38,217 nucleotides of DNA from Rhodocyclaceae bacterium (GTDB lineage Bacteria; Pseudomonadota; Gammaproteobacteria; Burkholderiales; Rhodocyclaceae). Within the stretch, counting starts at the first letter, position 1, and the number at the start of each line of letters is the position of its first letter. Under the pieces are notes generated by a model. That model saw nothing but the letters and a program-made list of their open reading frames with translations. It did not search any database and was not told where the DNA came from. Both the position numbers and the translations under genes were made by a program. Shown piece after piece: positions 1 to 10,693 of the stretch. Where the stretch lies: NCBI GenBank assembly GCA_024710925.1, contig JANJTW010000194.1:1-38217 (forward strand), written 5' to 3'.

Positions 1-440
1 CCGTCGGGCAGGTCGATCGGCGGCGGCGCGGCGATTTCCGGCCGCATCGAGCCGACGCGCCCGTCGAGGCCGGTCTGGCGCAGGATGGCGACCAGCTGCG
101 CGACGTTCTGCAGGTAGAACAGGTTGCGCGTGTGGTTCTCCGGGATCAGCAGCAGGCCGCAGGCCTCCGGGCAAAACTTCTCGATCGCCGACATCGCCGC
201 CTGCACGCACAGCGGATGGAAGGCCGGGTTGAGGTTGTTGAAGCCGCCGGGGAAGAGGTTGGTGTCGACCGGCGCCAGCTTGAAGCCGGCGTTGCGCAGG
301 TCGGTCGAGGCGTAGAACGGCGGCGTGTGCTCGTTCCACTGCGCGCGCAGCCAGCGCTCGATCTGCGGCGAGGCGTCGAGGAAGCGGCGTTCGAGGTCGA
401 GCAGCGGCCCGGTCAGGGCGGTGGTCAGGTTGGGCACCAT
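1..440 (-). CDS. gshA: Glutamate-cysteine ligase, proteobacterial type, 5' part
   Basis: The reading frame starts with ATG at 440 and runs off the left edge, leaving 146 codons. The product begins MVPNLTTALTGPLLDLERRF and continues through conserved-looking stretches such as APVDTNLFPGGFNNL and LLLIPENHTRN. I recognise this as the glutamate-cysteine ligase family found in many beta- and gammaproteobacteria, distinct from the E. coli GshA type. It would make gamma-glutamylcysteine from glutamate and cysteine with ATP, the first step of glutathione synthesis in the cytoplasm. A GGAGA ribosome-binding motif lies about 9 bases before the ATG. The methyltransferase gene upstream is on the same strand, 55 bases away. 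The family call is by recall of sequence; the C-terminal part cannot be judged because it lies outside the window. Confidence 0.85.
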   Translation of the reverse strand, partial: MVPNLTTALTGPLLDLERRFLDASPQIERWLRAQWNEHTPPFYASTDLRNAGFKLAPVDTNLFPGGFNNLNPAFHPLCVQAAMSAIEKFCPEACGLLLIPENHTRNLFYLQNVAQLVAILRQTGLDGRVGSMRPEIAAPPPIDLPD

Positions 441-495
441 GGAAGGCTGTCTCCGTGCACCGGTCGCGGCCGGGGCGGGTTATGGAGAGCGAATG

Positions 496-1683
496 TTACA
501 CCGCGTCGGCGGCGAACGATTCCGGCAGCAGCGCCTCCTGCAGGCTGCGCTGCGTGAACAGGTAACGACCGTCGCAGACGAAGCCGAGTTCCGCCCAGTT
601 CACCGAATTCAGGCGTTCGCACAGCGCCGCGAGGTCGGCCGCCGGGTCGTGCGGGAAGAGGGCGAGCACGGCGCCGTCGAAGTTCATGCACGGGTGCAGG
701 AAGAACGGACGCGGCTCGCGCGTCTTGCAGTTCACGTAGATGCGCGGCCGCTCGCTGACCGGATGCAGGCGCCCCCACTGCCACCAGCTCTGCTCGTCGA
801 AGCGGCGGATGCGCCGCGCCAGCAGGCGCTGCTTGAACGGCTTCAGGGCCGGGTGCGGCGTGTTGAAGATCATCCGCCGCGTCTTCCCGTCGCGCACCGT
901 GTGCGAGCAGACGAAATCCGTCGTGCCGTGCCTGTCGCTCTTGAAGATCGCATCGGCGCCGGACACCGCGCCAACCTTCACCGAGAAGATCGTCGACAGC
1001 GGCAGCGTGCAGTCGGCATGGGTGAAAGCGAGGTGGCCGCCGGCGAGCAGGAAGTGGCGCGTGTCGACGACGCTGTTTCCCGCGCTCCCGGCCTCGTAGC
1101 GCGTGCGCCGCGAGAAGTCGCCCTTCGCGAAGCGCCAGATCGCGCAGTTGGGCGTCGCCCCGGCGAAGATGCGCGCATCGCCCAGCTCGACGAAATCGGT
1201 GATCGTGCCGGCGGCGAAGAGCAGCCTATTCAGCCGCACCGCCGAGGTCGCCTTGAGGAAGTCGCGCGGCGTGATGAAGATCAGCTCACCGCCCGGCTCC
1301 AGATGGCGCAGGCATTTCTCGATGAAGAACAGGTAGAGGTTCGAGCGACCGTCGAAATGCTCGGCCGACAGCCTCGCCCGCGTCGCCTCCGGAATGTCCT
1401 GGTAGCGCACGTAGGGCGGGTTGCCGATGATCGTCGCGAACTTCTCGCTTTCCGGATAGGCGAAGAAATCGAGGTTCAGCGCCCCCGGCGGACAGTGCCG
1501 CGGATCGATCTCGATCGCCGTGCAGCCGGGCAGGTGGCGCGCAAAAGCCCCGTCGCCGCAGGACGGCTCCAGCACCCGGCCACGGTTCCGCACCAGCTCC
1601 AGCATGCGGCGGACGACCGGCTCCGGCGTGAATACCTGGCCGAGGCGGGCGACGTCGAGTGGCGGATTGGGGGCGGCAAGCAT
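496..1683 (-). CDS. Solitary N6-adenine-type DNA methyltransferase (Eco57I/TaqI-like)
   Basis: This 395-residue protein has the gamma-type amino-methyltransferase order. Motif X is LGQVFTP (residues 14-20), the SAM-binding motif I is VLEPSCGDGAF (37-47), and the catalytic motif IV is NPPY (88-91). These are followed by a C-terminal half that would recognise the target sequence. NPPY with this order is typical of enzymes that methylate the exocyclic amine of adenine in DNA. No restriction endonuclease, specificity subunit or helicase lies next to it, so it appears to be an orphan methylase, or one whose partner has been lost. It sits between gshA and an AT-richer stretch that precedes an unknown gene and higBA, which suggests an accessory insertion. 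No strong ribosome-binding site precedes the ATG at 1683. A methylase acting on another substrate carrying NPPY (such as a protein glutamine) is less likely because of the TaqI-like motif X. Confidence 0.8.
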   Translation of the reverse strand: MLAAPNPPLDVARLGQVFTPEPVVRRMLELVRNRGRVLEPSCGDGAFARHLPGCTAIEIDPRHCPPGALNLDFFAYPESEKFATIIGNPPYVRYQDIPEATRARLSAEHFDGRSNLYLFFIEKCLRHLEPGGELIFITPRDFLKATSAVRLNRLLFAAGTITDFVELGDARIFAGATPNCAIWRFAKGDFSRRTRYEAGSAGNSVVDTRHFLLAGGHLAFTHADCTLPLSTIFSVKVGAVSGADAIFKSDRHGTTDFVCSHTVRDGKTRRMIFNTPHPALKPFKQRLLARRIRRFDEQSWWQWGRLHPVSERPRIYVNCKTREPRPFFLHPCMNFDGAVLALFPHDPAADLAALCERLNSVNWAELGFVCDGRYLFTQRSLQEALLPESFAADAV

Positions 1684-1885
1684 GGGGCGGGAGGATAGCG
1701 GGGAAGCGGGGCGGATGCCAGAAGCGCCGGCTTTAAGTTCAATGCTTTCGCCAAGCCGCCATCTTCACACCCCCACAACAAATCCATATGGAATTATCAT
1801 TTATGTTTTCAGCATTGACCGCCAGAGTGCCGCATAGCGGAAGCCATGCCTCACATAAACAGCCGTTAGCGCAGGAGGACTCACC

Positions 1886-2149
1886 ATGGAAGTCTATAAA
1901 GTCTACGTTCACACAGAAGACGATCCTCATGTGTCTGAAATGGTTGTCGCCGCTTCATCGAGAAAGGAAGCAGAAGCTCGGGCACTTGGGCATGTGAAGC
2001 GAAGCAACCCATACAAAGGTTACCGAGCACCAGAAGAATCGAAAGATCTCACCAAAGTTCTTTACTCGAAAAAAGCCGGGACAAATGGTTGCCTTGTAAT
2101 CCATAGGGTTCCGCTCGAAGTATTCAAGCGGGTAAAGGATGTCGCCTGA
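1886..2149 (+). CDS. Unknown small protein, 87 residues
   Basis: I do not recognise this protein. It starts MEVYKVYVHTEDDPHVSEMV, is mixed in charge, has no signal peptide or membrane segment, and ends in a stretch rich in V, F and K. A segment around residues 20-35 (AASSRKEAEARALGHVKRSN) resembles the 'sequence, then Lys/Glu/Ala helix' layout of small proteins that fold as a ferredoxin-like sandwich, but that is only an impression. An excellent AGGAGG ribosome-binding site lies 7 bases before the ATG, which strongly supports translation. Codon use and base composition are clearly less GC-rich than in the flanking genes, in line with recent acquisition. The 202-base upstream region is AT-rich and contains the palindrome TCCATATGGA at 1783-1792. 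higBA follows downstream on the same strand. Confidence 0.6.
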   Translation: MEVYKVYVHTEDDPHVSEMVVAASSRKEAEARALGHVKRSNPYKGYRAPEESKDLTKVLYSKKAGTNGCLVIHRVPLEVFKRVKDVA

Positions 2150-2175
2150 TATGGCGGAGACCCTCCAGCGGCGCC

Positions 2176-2206
2176 GCATGTTGCGCGCAACGCAACATGC
2201 TATAGT
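2176..2206 (+). promoter_or_regulatory. higBA operator palindrome and -10 box
   Basis: A perfect inverted repeat, GCATGTTGCG (2176-2185) and CGCAACATGC (2191-2200), surrounds a 5-base spacer. Nested in its left part is the 12-base palindrome GTTGCGCGCAAC. The -10-like hexamer TATAGT (2201-2206) abuts its right edge. In higBA systems the antitoxin HigA represses its own promoter by binding such a dyad, so I infer this is the HigA operator. The predicted transcription start, 7 bases after the -10 box, falls on or next to the higB start codon at 2213. Confidence 0.75.
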
Positions 2207-2212
2207 ACGACC

Positions 2213-2491
2213 ATGATCGAATCGTTTCGGCACAAGGGTCTGCGCCGGTTCTTCGAAACGGGCAATGTCTCCGGCATTCAGGCCAGTCATGTCAAGCGGT
2301 TACGAATGCAACTGGCCGCCCTCGATACCGCCCGAACGATCGAGGATATGGACGTCCCCGGCTTTCGCTTGCATCCGCTGAAAGGTGAAATGCGCGGCCG
2401 CTGGTCGATTACGGTCAACGGCAACTGGCGGCTGACGTTCGAGTTCCAGGATGGCAACGCCTACGTTCTGGATTACGAGGATTACCACTGA
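2213..2491 (+). CDS. higB: HigB-type mRNA-cleaving toxin (RelE superfamily)
   Basis: This 92-residue protein begins MIESFRHKGLRRFFETGN and ends with a conserved-looking tail, GNWRLTFEFQDGNAYVLDYE. This is the HigB layout: a small RelE-fold ribonuclease that cuts mRNA on the ribosome when free of its antitoxin. Basic residues, including the RGRW segment, fit an RNA-binding active surface. The stop codon overlaps the antitoxin start by one base (TGATG at 2489-2493), so the two are translationally coupled. The toxin-first order is characteristic of higBA. There is no Shine-Dalgarno sequence upstream, and the -10 box ends only 6 bases before the ATG, so the mRNA may be leaderless. Length matches the family, so the gene looks intact. 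Confidence 0.9.
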   Translation: MIESFRHKGLRRFFETGNVSGIQASHVKRLRMQLAALDTARTIEDMDVPGFRLHPLKGEMRGRWSITVNGNWRLTFEFQDGNAYVLDYEDYH

Positions 2492-2784
2492 TGGCCATGC
2501 ACAACCCTCCCCACCCCGGCGAGTTCATCTCCGAAATCTATCTGGATCCGCACGGGATCAGCGGCCGCGAACTGGCGGCCAAGCTTGATGTCGCACCGTC
2601 CACCCTCAGCCGCATTCTCAAGGGCGACAGCCGCATCACTCCGGAGATGGCGCTGCGCTTGGCGAAGGCCCTCGGGCGCTCGCCGGAAAGCTGGCTGGCA
2701 ATGCAGGACGCCCACGACCTGTGGATCGCCCGGCAGCACGTCGATCTGCAACGCGTCGGGAAGCTGAAGCTGGCTGCGGCCTGA
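2491..2784 (+). CDS. higA: HigA-type antitoxin, XRE-family helix-turn-helix
   Basis: This 97-residue protein contains the signature start of HigA antitoxins, NPPHPGEFISEIYL, followed by a helix-turn-helix at about residues 26-60 (ISGRELAAKLDVAPSTLSRI). Next comes the conserved PEMALRLAKALGRSPESWL segment. HigA binds and neutralises HigB and represses the shared promoter; the palindrome at 2176-2200 is its likely target. The ATG overlaps the higB stop codon by one base. A second in-frame ATG lies two codons downstream, so the exact start is slightly uncertain. The gene is full length and undamaged, so the module is probably functional. Confidence 0.92.
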   Translation: MAMHNPPHPGEFISEIYLDPHGISGRELAAKLDVAPSTLSRILKGDSRITPEMALRLAKALGRSPESWLAMQDAHDLWIARQHVDLQRVGKLKLAAA

Positions 2785-2925
2785 TCGCCCGTGGCCGCGA
2801 TGCCGGACATTTCGCCCGCCACCAACAAACCCCGGCAAAAAACCCGAAAAACCGTTAAAATTCACGGTTCAAGAAATTTCGCCCCACCGATCAACCGCTG
2901 TACCAACACAATCTGGAGTTTGAAC

Positions 2926-3090
2926 ATGGCTTCCACTTCCAACCGCGACCGCCGCTCGGCCATCGAGCGCCGCTGCCTCTCGAAGGCCGCCAAGCGCCTG
3001 TTCCGCAACAACACCAAGGGCGTGCGCAAGGCCATCTACGCCGCCGAGTGCCATCAGCGCGGCAAGCCGCAGCTGGGCGCCAGCAAGTAA
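2926..3090 (+). CDS. Small, strongly basic protein, 54 residues, unknown
   Basis: The protein runs from [17 protein letters not shown] to [10 protein letters not shown] and is rich in Arg and Lys with few acidic residues, so it would be highly positively charged. It has no signal peptide or membrane segment. A TCTGGAG ribosome-binding site lies about 7 bases before the ATG. An upstream ATG at about 2791 in the same frame would give a 99-residue version, but the added part has atypical composition and no ribosome-binding site. The GC-rich codon use matches the core genome rather than the preceding accessory patch. The composition resembles small ribosome- or nucleic-acid-associated proteins, but I cannot name a family. 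It lies just before an ABC-F ribosome factor, and a hairpin follows it. A -10-like TAAAAT sits at 2856-2861. Confidence 0.6.
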   Translation: MASTSNRDRRSAIERRCLSKAAKRLFRNNTKGVRKAIYAAECHQRGKPQLGASK

Positions 3091-3115
3091 TTCCGGCGAG
3101 TCCGGAAGCACCCGG

Positions 3116-3135
3116 AGGGCGGCGCAGGCCGCCCT
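3116..3135 (+). terminator. Hairpin after the small basic gene, possible terminator
   Basis: AGGGCGGC (3116-3123) and GCCGCCCT (3128-3135) form a perfect 8-base stem with a GCAG loop, 25 bases after the stop codon at 3090. The following bases are only moderately T-rich, so this is a weak terminator or attenuating hairpin. Confidence 0.45.
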
Positions 3136-3224
3136 TGTCGCTTCTGGCTCCGCCGCAGCCGTTCCCTCCGCCGTTCAGTTTCACCGCCGCTGAGCTTCCG
3201 CCAGCGCCCATTCAGGATTCCGCC

Positions 3225-4841
<1,617 letters not shown>

Positions 4842-4875
4842 GTCCGGCGGAACGGAAGGCGGCGGCGAAGCGGCG

Positions 4876-5433
4876 ATGGCCGGCCGGATCTGCGGATTGC
4901 TGCTCCGGCTGCTCGGCTGGCGCATCGTCCTCGTGCCGCCGCCGTCGCCGAAGGCGGTCATCATCGGCTATCCACACACCTCGAACTGGGATTTCCCGGT
5001 GGCCATGCTGTGGCGCTTCGCCACCGGCTTCCCGCTTTTCTGGGTGGCGAAGAAGGAGATGTTCGCCAACCCGCTCGGCGGGCTGTTCCGCCGCTGGGGC
5101 GGCATCCCGCTCGACCGCGCGCATCCCGGCGGCTTTCTTGAGCAGATGCGCGACGAGTTCGCGCGTCGCGACAGCTTCCATCTCGCTATCGCGCCGGAAG
5201 GAACGCGCCGGAAAACGGCGCACTGGAAGTCCGGCTTCTACCGGCTGGCCGTCGCCGCCGGCGTGCCGCTCGGGCTCGCCTTCCTCGACTACGGCACGAA
5301 GACGCTCGGCATCGGCGACTGGATCGTCCTGTCCGGCGACCGCGAGGCCGACCTCGAACGCATCCGCGCCTTCTACGCCGGCAAGCGCGGCTGCCGGCCG
5401 GAACAGGCCGGCGACATCCGCTTCAGCGACTAG
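4876..5433 (+). CDS. PlsC-like glycerolipid acyltransferase
   Basis: This 185-residue protein has the acyltransferase motif HTSNWD (the HX4D catalytic pair), then a second block GGIPLDR and a third block APEGTRR, in the order seen in 1-acylglycerol-3-phosphate acyltransferases. The N-terminal hydrophobic stretch (about residues 5-20) would attach it to the inner membrane. It probably transfers an acyl chain to a lysophospholipid or related acceptor. It is shorter than PlsC itself (about 240 residues) and belongs to the compact subgroup common in proteobacteria whose acceptor is not fixed, so I give no gene symbol. I chose the ATG at 4876 because the upstream in-frame extension lies inside ybiT in another frame. 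It follows ybiT by 34 bases and its end overlaps the convergent coiled-coil gene by 11 bases. Confidence 0.8.
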   Translation: MAGRICGLLLRLLGWRIVLVPPPSPKAVIIGYPHTSNWDFPVAMLWRFATGFPLFWVAKKEMFANPLGGLFRRWGGIPLDRAHPGGFLEQMRDEFARRDSFHLAIAPEGTRRKTAHWKSGFYRLAVAAGVPLGLAFLDYGTKTLGIGDWIVLSGDREADLERIRAFYAGKRGCRPEQAGDIRFSD

Positions 5434-6070
5434 CCGGCGCGGCGGCGGCCGCTTCCTTCTCGGCCCGACGCGCCGCCCGCTCGGCTTCCTTCGCCTCGCG
5501 CTTCCTCCGTTTCTCGGCCGCCTTCGCTTCCTTCTCCTTCTGCGCTGCCAGCTTCTTCTGCCGCTTCGCCTGCTCCTCGGCCAGCTTCTGCCGGTTCTCG
5601 GCGGCCTGGCGTTCCTTGTCGGCGATCTTCGCCGCGCGTTCCTCGGCGCGCTGCGCTTCCTCGGCGCGATAGGCCTCGCCCTGCGCCTTCTGCTCGGCCT
5701 CGCGTTGCGGCGCCTCGATGGCGCGCTGCGCCTCCTTGGCCGCGACATCGCGACGCTTCACGTCGCGCTCGAGTTCCGTGCCTTCCAGCTCCATGCGCTT
5801 GGCGGTGCGCGTTTCCTGCGTGTGCAGTTTCTTGGCGTCTTCCAGGCAGCTGCTGACCAGGAATTTCTTGTAGCAGGCATCGCTCGCCGCCTTGTGCCGG
5901 GCATCGGCCTCCTGCTGCAGGCGGTCGGCCTCGCGCTGCAGTTCGGCCGCACGCGCCAGCCGCTCGGCGCGTTCGGCTTCGCCGTACGGGCGCGCGTCGA
6001 CCTGGGCGAAGGCGAGGGCAGGCAGCAGCAGGAGCAGCAGGAGCGGGGCGGAAACAATCGTCGTACGCAT
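5423..6070 (-). CDS. Secreted coiled-coil protein, periplasmic, unknown function
   Basis: The 215-residue product has a clear signal peptide (residues 1-22: MRTT, a run of Leu, then an AFA cleavage site). The rest is almost entirely Ala, Glu, Lys, Arg and Gln, predicting one long coiled coil. Two cysteines (C66 and C75) lie in the segment ACYKKFLVSSCLEDAKK and would form a disulfide in the periplasm. I recall similar exported proteins with this CYxxF...C block in Burkholderiales and Rhodocyclales, without a known role. The start at 6070 is supported by the signal peptide. The gene is divergent from yheS and shares a symmetrical promoter element with it (6094-6111). Its low complexity means homology searches may give misleading coiled-coil hits. 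Confidence 0.75.
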   Translation of the reverse strand: MRTTIVSAPLLLLLLLPALAFAQVDARPYGEAERAERLARAAELQREADRLQQEADARHKAASDACYKKFLVSSCLEDAKKLHTQETRTAKRMELEGTELERDVKRRDVAAKEAQRAIEAPQREAEQKAQGEAYRAEEAQRAEERAAKIADKERQAAENRQKLAEEQAKRQKKLAAQKEKEAKAAEKRRKREAKEAERAARRAEKEAAAAAPASR

Positions 6071-6093
6071 GGCGGTCTCGCGGTTCGAAGCCG

Positions 6094-6111
6094 GTAAAAT
6101 GCCGATTTTAC
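6094..6111. promoter_or_regulatory. Symmetrical divergent -10 elements
   Basis: GTAAAAT (6094-6100) and ATTTTAC (6105-6111) form a perfect 7-base inverted repeat around GCCG. Read on either strand, each arm supplies a TAAAAT -10-like hexamer. One arm would serve yheS (ATG at 6152) and the other the coiled-coil gene (ATG at 6070), with short leaders of roughly 30-45 bases. No clear -35 boxes were seen on either side. Confidence 0.5.
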
Positions 6112-6151
6112 GCCACCTCCCGGCACCGCCCCGCCGGCCGCCTCCGCAACG

Positions 6152-8077
<1,926 letters not shown>

Positions 8078-8115
8078 GGCGCGCGCCGCCCCTCGCCAAG
8101 CCGCGCGCCGCCCCA

Positions 8116-8121
8116 TAGAAT
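8116..8121 (+). promoter_or_regulatory. -10 box for the 7TM diguanylate cyclase gene
   Basis: TAGAAT lies 28 bases before the ATG at 8150, at the spacing expected for a short leader. It is enclosed in a small hairpin, GCCCC...GGGGC. No good -35 box is visible. Confidence 0.4.
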
Positions 8122-8149
8122 CGGGGCATATCCTCTGCGCATCGCACAC

Positions 8150-10003
8150 ATGTTCCGTTGCCTCCTCCGCCTTGTCGCCGCCGGCATCGTCGCCGGCTGG
8201 CTCGCCCTCGTCGCCGCCCCGGCCTTCGCCGCCGCGCTGGCGCTGACGGCGGCGGACGCGCGCGTGTCGCTGGCCGGCCACGTGGAAATCCTCGAAGACC
8301 CGGCGGCGGCGCTCGACATCGACGCCGTGCGCCGCTCCGAGCACGCGTCGCGCTTCGCTGCAGCGGCCGGCGGCGGCGATCTCAACCTCGGCTATTCGGC
8401 GTCCGCCTGGTGGCTGCGCGTCACCGTGCAGCCGGCCGCCGACGCCGGCGGCCGGCGCTTGCTCGAAGTCGCTTTCCCGACGCTCGACCGCGTCGAGTTC
8501 TTTCCGCCGGACGGCGGCACCGCCGTCGTCGCCGGCGACGAACGGCCGTTCGCCGAGCGCCCGCTGCGCCACCGGCACTTCGTCTTCCCGGTCGACCTGC
8601 GGCCGGGCGAGGCGCAGACGCTGCACCTGCGCGTGCAGTCAGCCGGCTCGCTGACCGTGCCGCTGACGCTGTGGCAGCCGGCGGCGCTGCACGCCGCCGA
8701 TCAGGACGCCTACGGCGCGCACGCGCTGTACTACGGCATGCTGCTCGCGCTCGGCCTCTACAACCTGCTGCTGTGGTTTTCGCTGCGGGAGCGCAGCTAC
8801 CTCGCCTACGTCGCCTTCGTTGCCGCCATGGCCGTCGGCCAGCTGGCGCAGGGCGGGCTCGGCTACCAGTACCTGTGGCCGGACGGACAGGCCTGGCAAG
8901 CCATCGCCTTCAGCTCCGGCTACGCCGCCACCGGCCTCTTCGGCGCGCTGTTTACGCGCACCTTCCTCGCCACCTACCGGCATCACCCGCGCCTCGACCG
9001 GCTGATCGTCGGGCTCGCGCTGAGCTTCGCGGCGGCGGCGCTGGCGCCGCTCCTGGTTCCGTACCGGCTGGCGGCGATCGCTACCTCGCTGGTCGGCGTC
9101 ATCTTCTCCGCCGTCGCCGTCGGCGCCGGCATCGTCTGCCTGCGGCGCGGCGACGCCGGCGCGCGCTTCTTCCTCGCCGCGTGGACGCTGCTGCTCGCCG
9201 GCGTCGCCGTCATGGGCCTGCGCAACATGGCACTGCTGCCGACCAACTTCCTCACCGCCAACGGCATCCAGATCGGCTCGGCGCTGGAGATGCTGCTGCT
9301 GTCCTTCGCGCTCGCCGACCGCATCCATCTGCTGCGCCGCGAGAAGGAGGCGGCGCAGGCGGACGCGCTGCGCGCCGAGCGCGCGCGCATCGAAGCGCTG
9401 GAGCGCAGCGAGCGCGAGCTGGAAGGGCGCGTCGAGGCACGCACCTGCGAACTGGCCGAGGCCAACGCGCGGCTGACCGAGAGCGAGACGCAGCTGCGCG
9501 AGATGGCGCACCACGATGCGCTGACCGGGCTGGCCAACCGCCTGCTGCTCTTCGACCGCATCGCCCACGCCCAACAGCGTGCGACGCGACAGGGCACGGC
9601 CTTCGCCGTGCTGCTGATCGACCTCGACGGTTTCAAGGCGGTGAACGACACCCTCGGCCACGACGCTGGCGACCAGCTGCTGCGCATCGTCGCCCGCCGG
9701 CTGCAGGACAGCGTGCGCGCCGCCGACACGGTAGCCCGCATCGGCGGCGACGACGTCGTGATCCTCGTCGAGGAGGCCGGCGACGCGGCCGTGCTGCAGG
9801 CGCTCGCCGACAAGATCGTCGCCGGGCTGTGCCAGCCGGCGGCCGTCGCCGCCGGCAACATCACCATCGGCGCCAGTGTCGGCATCGCCCGCTGGCCGAC
9901 CAATGGCGACGGCGCACAGGCGCTGCTGCGCGCCGCCGACCAGGCGATGTACGCGGCCAAGCGCATCGGCCGCAACCGCGTCGCCCGCGCCGGCGGTCGC
10001 TGA
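8150..10003 (+). CDS. 7TMR-DISM membrane sensor with degenerate GGDEF domain
   Basis: The 617-residue protein begins with a signal peptide (about 1-28), then a periplasmic beta-rich 7TMR-DISMED2-type sensor domain (about 30-180). Seven predicted membrane segments (about 190-395, starting near ALYYGMLLALGLYNLLLWFS) and a coiled coil (about 400-450) follow, then a GGDEF domain (about 450-612). The catalytic motif reads GGDDV (532-536) instead of GG(D/E)EF, so the metal-binding Glu is Asp and the Phe is Val. The inhibitory site RxxD (RAAD, 523-526) is intact at the correct five-residue spacing. Family members bind periplasmic ligands, often carbohydrate-like, and signal through cyclic-di-GMP. 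The altered motif leaves open reduced synthesis, or a role as a c-di-GMP sensor. A TAGAAT box precedes the gene. Confidence 0.88.
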   Translation: MFRCLLRLVAAGIVAGWLALVAAPAFAAALALTAADARVSLAGHVEILEDPAAALDIDAVRRSEHASRFAAAAGGGDLNLGYSASAWWLRVTVQPAADAGGRRLLEVAFPTLDRVEFFPPDGGTAVVAGDERPFAERPLRHRHFVFPVDLRPGEAQTLHLRVQSAGSLTVPLTLWQPAALHAADQDAYGAHALYYGMLLALGLYNLLLWFSLRERSYLAYVAFVAAMAVGQLAQGGLGYQYLWPDGQAWQAIAFSSGYAATGLFGALFTRTFLATYRHHPRLDRLIVGLALSFAAAALAPLLVPYRLAAIATSLVGVIFSAVAVGAGIVCLRRGDAGARFFLAAWTLLLAGVAVMGLRNMALLPTNFLTANGIQIGSALEMLLLSFALADRIHLLRREKEAAQADALRAERARIEALERSERELEGRVEARTCELAEANARLTESETQLREMAHHDALTGLANRLLLFDRIAHAQQRATRQGTAFAVLLIDLDGFKAVNDTLGHDAGDQLLRIVARRLQDSVRAADTVARIGGDDVVILVEEAGDAAVLQALADKIVAGLCQPAAVAAGNITIGASVGIARWPTNGDGAQALLRAADQAMYAAKRIGRNRVARAGGR

Positions 10004-10012
10004 CGGCGATGG

Positions 10013-10018
10013 TAGAAT
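10013..10018 (+). promoter_or_regulatory. -10 box for thrH
   Basis: TAGAAT in the context GGTAGAATCC lies 57 bases before the GTG start of thrH, just after the end of the preceding gene. No matching -35 box is seen. Confidence 0.4.
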
Positions 10019-10075
10019 CCGGCCTTTCGCCGCGCCGGCGTGGCGTGCGGCGCGAACCGACACAGGGAGAATCCG

Positions 10076-10684
10076 GTGAAAATCGTCTGTCTTGACCTCG
10101 AGGGTGTCCTCGTTCCCGAAATCTGGATCGAGTTTGCCGAGCGCACCGGCATTCCGGAACTGCGCCGCACGACGCGCGACGAGCCGGACTACGACGTGCT
10201 GATGAAGTACCGCCTGGACATCCTTCGCCAGCACAAGCTCGGCCTGCCGGACATCCAGAAGGTGATCGCCGAGATGGGCCCGATGGCCGGCGCCCGCGAC
10301 TTCCTCGACAGCCTGCGCGAGGCCTACCAGGTGGTGATCCTGTCCGACACCTTCTACGAGTTCGCGCACCCGCTGATGCGCCAGCTCGGCTGGCCGACGC
10401 TGTTCTGCCACTCGCTCGAAGCCGACGCCGCCGGCATGCTGGTGAACTACCACCTGCGCATGCCGAACCAGAAGCAGGAGGCGGTGAAGCGCTTCAAGGA
10501 ACTGAAGTTCACGATCGTCGCCGCCGGCGATTCGTACAACGACACGGCGATGCTCGGCGAGGCGCACGGCGGCATCCTCTTCCACCCGCCGGAGAACGTC
10601 GTCCGCGAATTCCCGCAGTTCCCGGTGGTGCGCGACTACGGCGCGCTGCGCGCCGAGATCGACCGCGCCTTCGCGAAGAACTGA
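10076..10684 (+). CDS. thrH: Phosphoserine phosphatase / homoserine phosphotransferase ThrH
   Basis: The protein of 202 residues matches Pseudomonas ThrH closely (about 205 residues). It is a HAD-superfamily enzyme with the nucleophile Asp in CLDLEGVLVPE (D7, with Glu instead of the usual second Asp, as in ThrH), motif II SDT and motif III GDSYNDTAML. ThrH removes phosphate from phosphoserine and can pass it to homoserine, linking serine and threonine synthesis. The GTG at 10076 is chosen because it begins MKIVCLDLEG, the family start, and is preceded by CAGGGAGA. The upstream ATG in the same frame would add 12 residues without homology. It is probably a single-gene transcript: TAGAAT precedes it and a strong hairpin follows before purU. 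Confidence 0.92.
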   Translation: MKIVCLDLEGVLVPEIWIEFAERTGIPELRRTTRDEPDYDVLMKYRLDILRQHKLGLPDIQKVIAEMGPMAGARDFLDSLREAYQVVILSDTFYEFAHPLMRQLGWPTLFCHSLEADAAGMLVNYHLRMPNQKQEAVKRFKELKFTIVAAGDSYNDTAMLGEAHGGILFHPPENVVREFPQFPVVRDYGALRAEIDRAFAKN

Positions 10685-10693
10685 GCGCTCGCG

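Noticed and set aside
1860-1885. Integron-like core GTTAGC before the unknown gene, hinting at a gene cassette
   Set aside because: The bases after GTT do not fit GTTRRRY, no matching RYYYAAC partner or folded attC structure is visible, and no second site flanks the gene.
3048-3224. In-frame upstream extension of ybiT to an ATG at 3048
   Set aside because: The extra 59 residues have no similarity to YbiT and overlap the small basic gene; the GTG at 3225 matches the family start.
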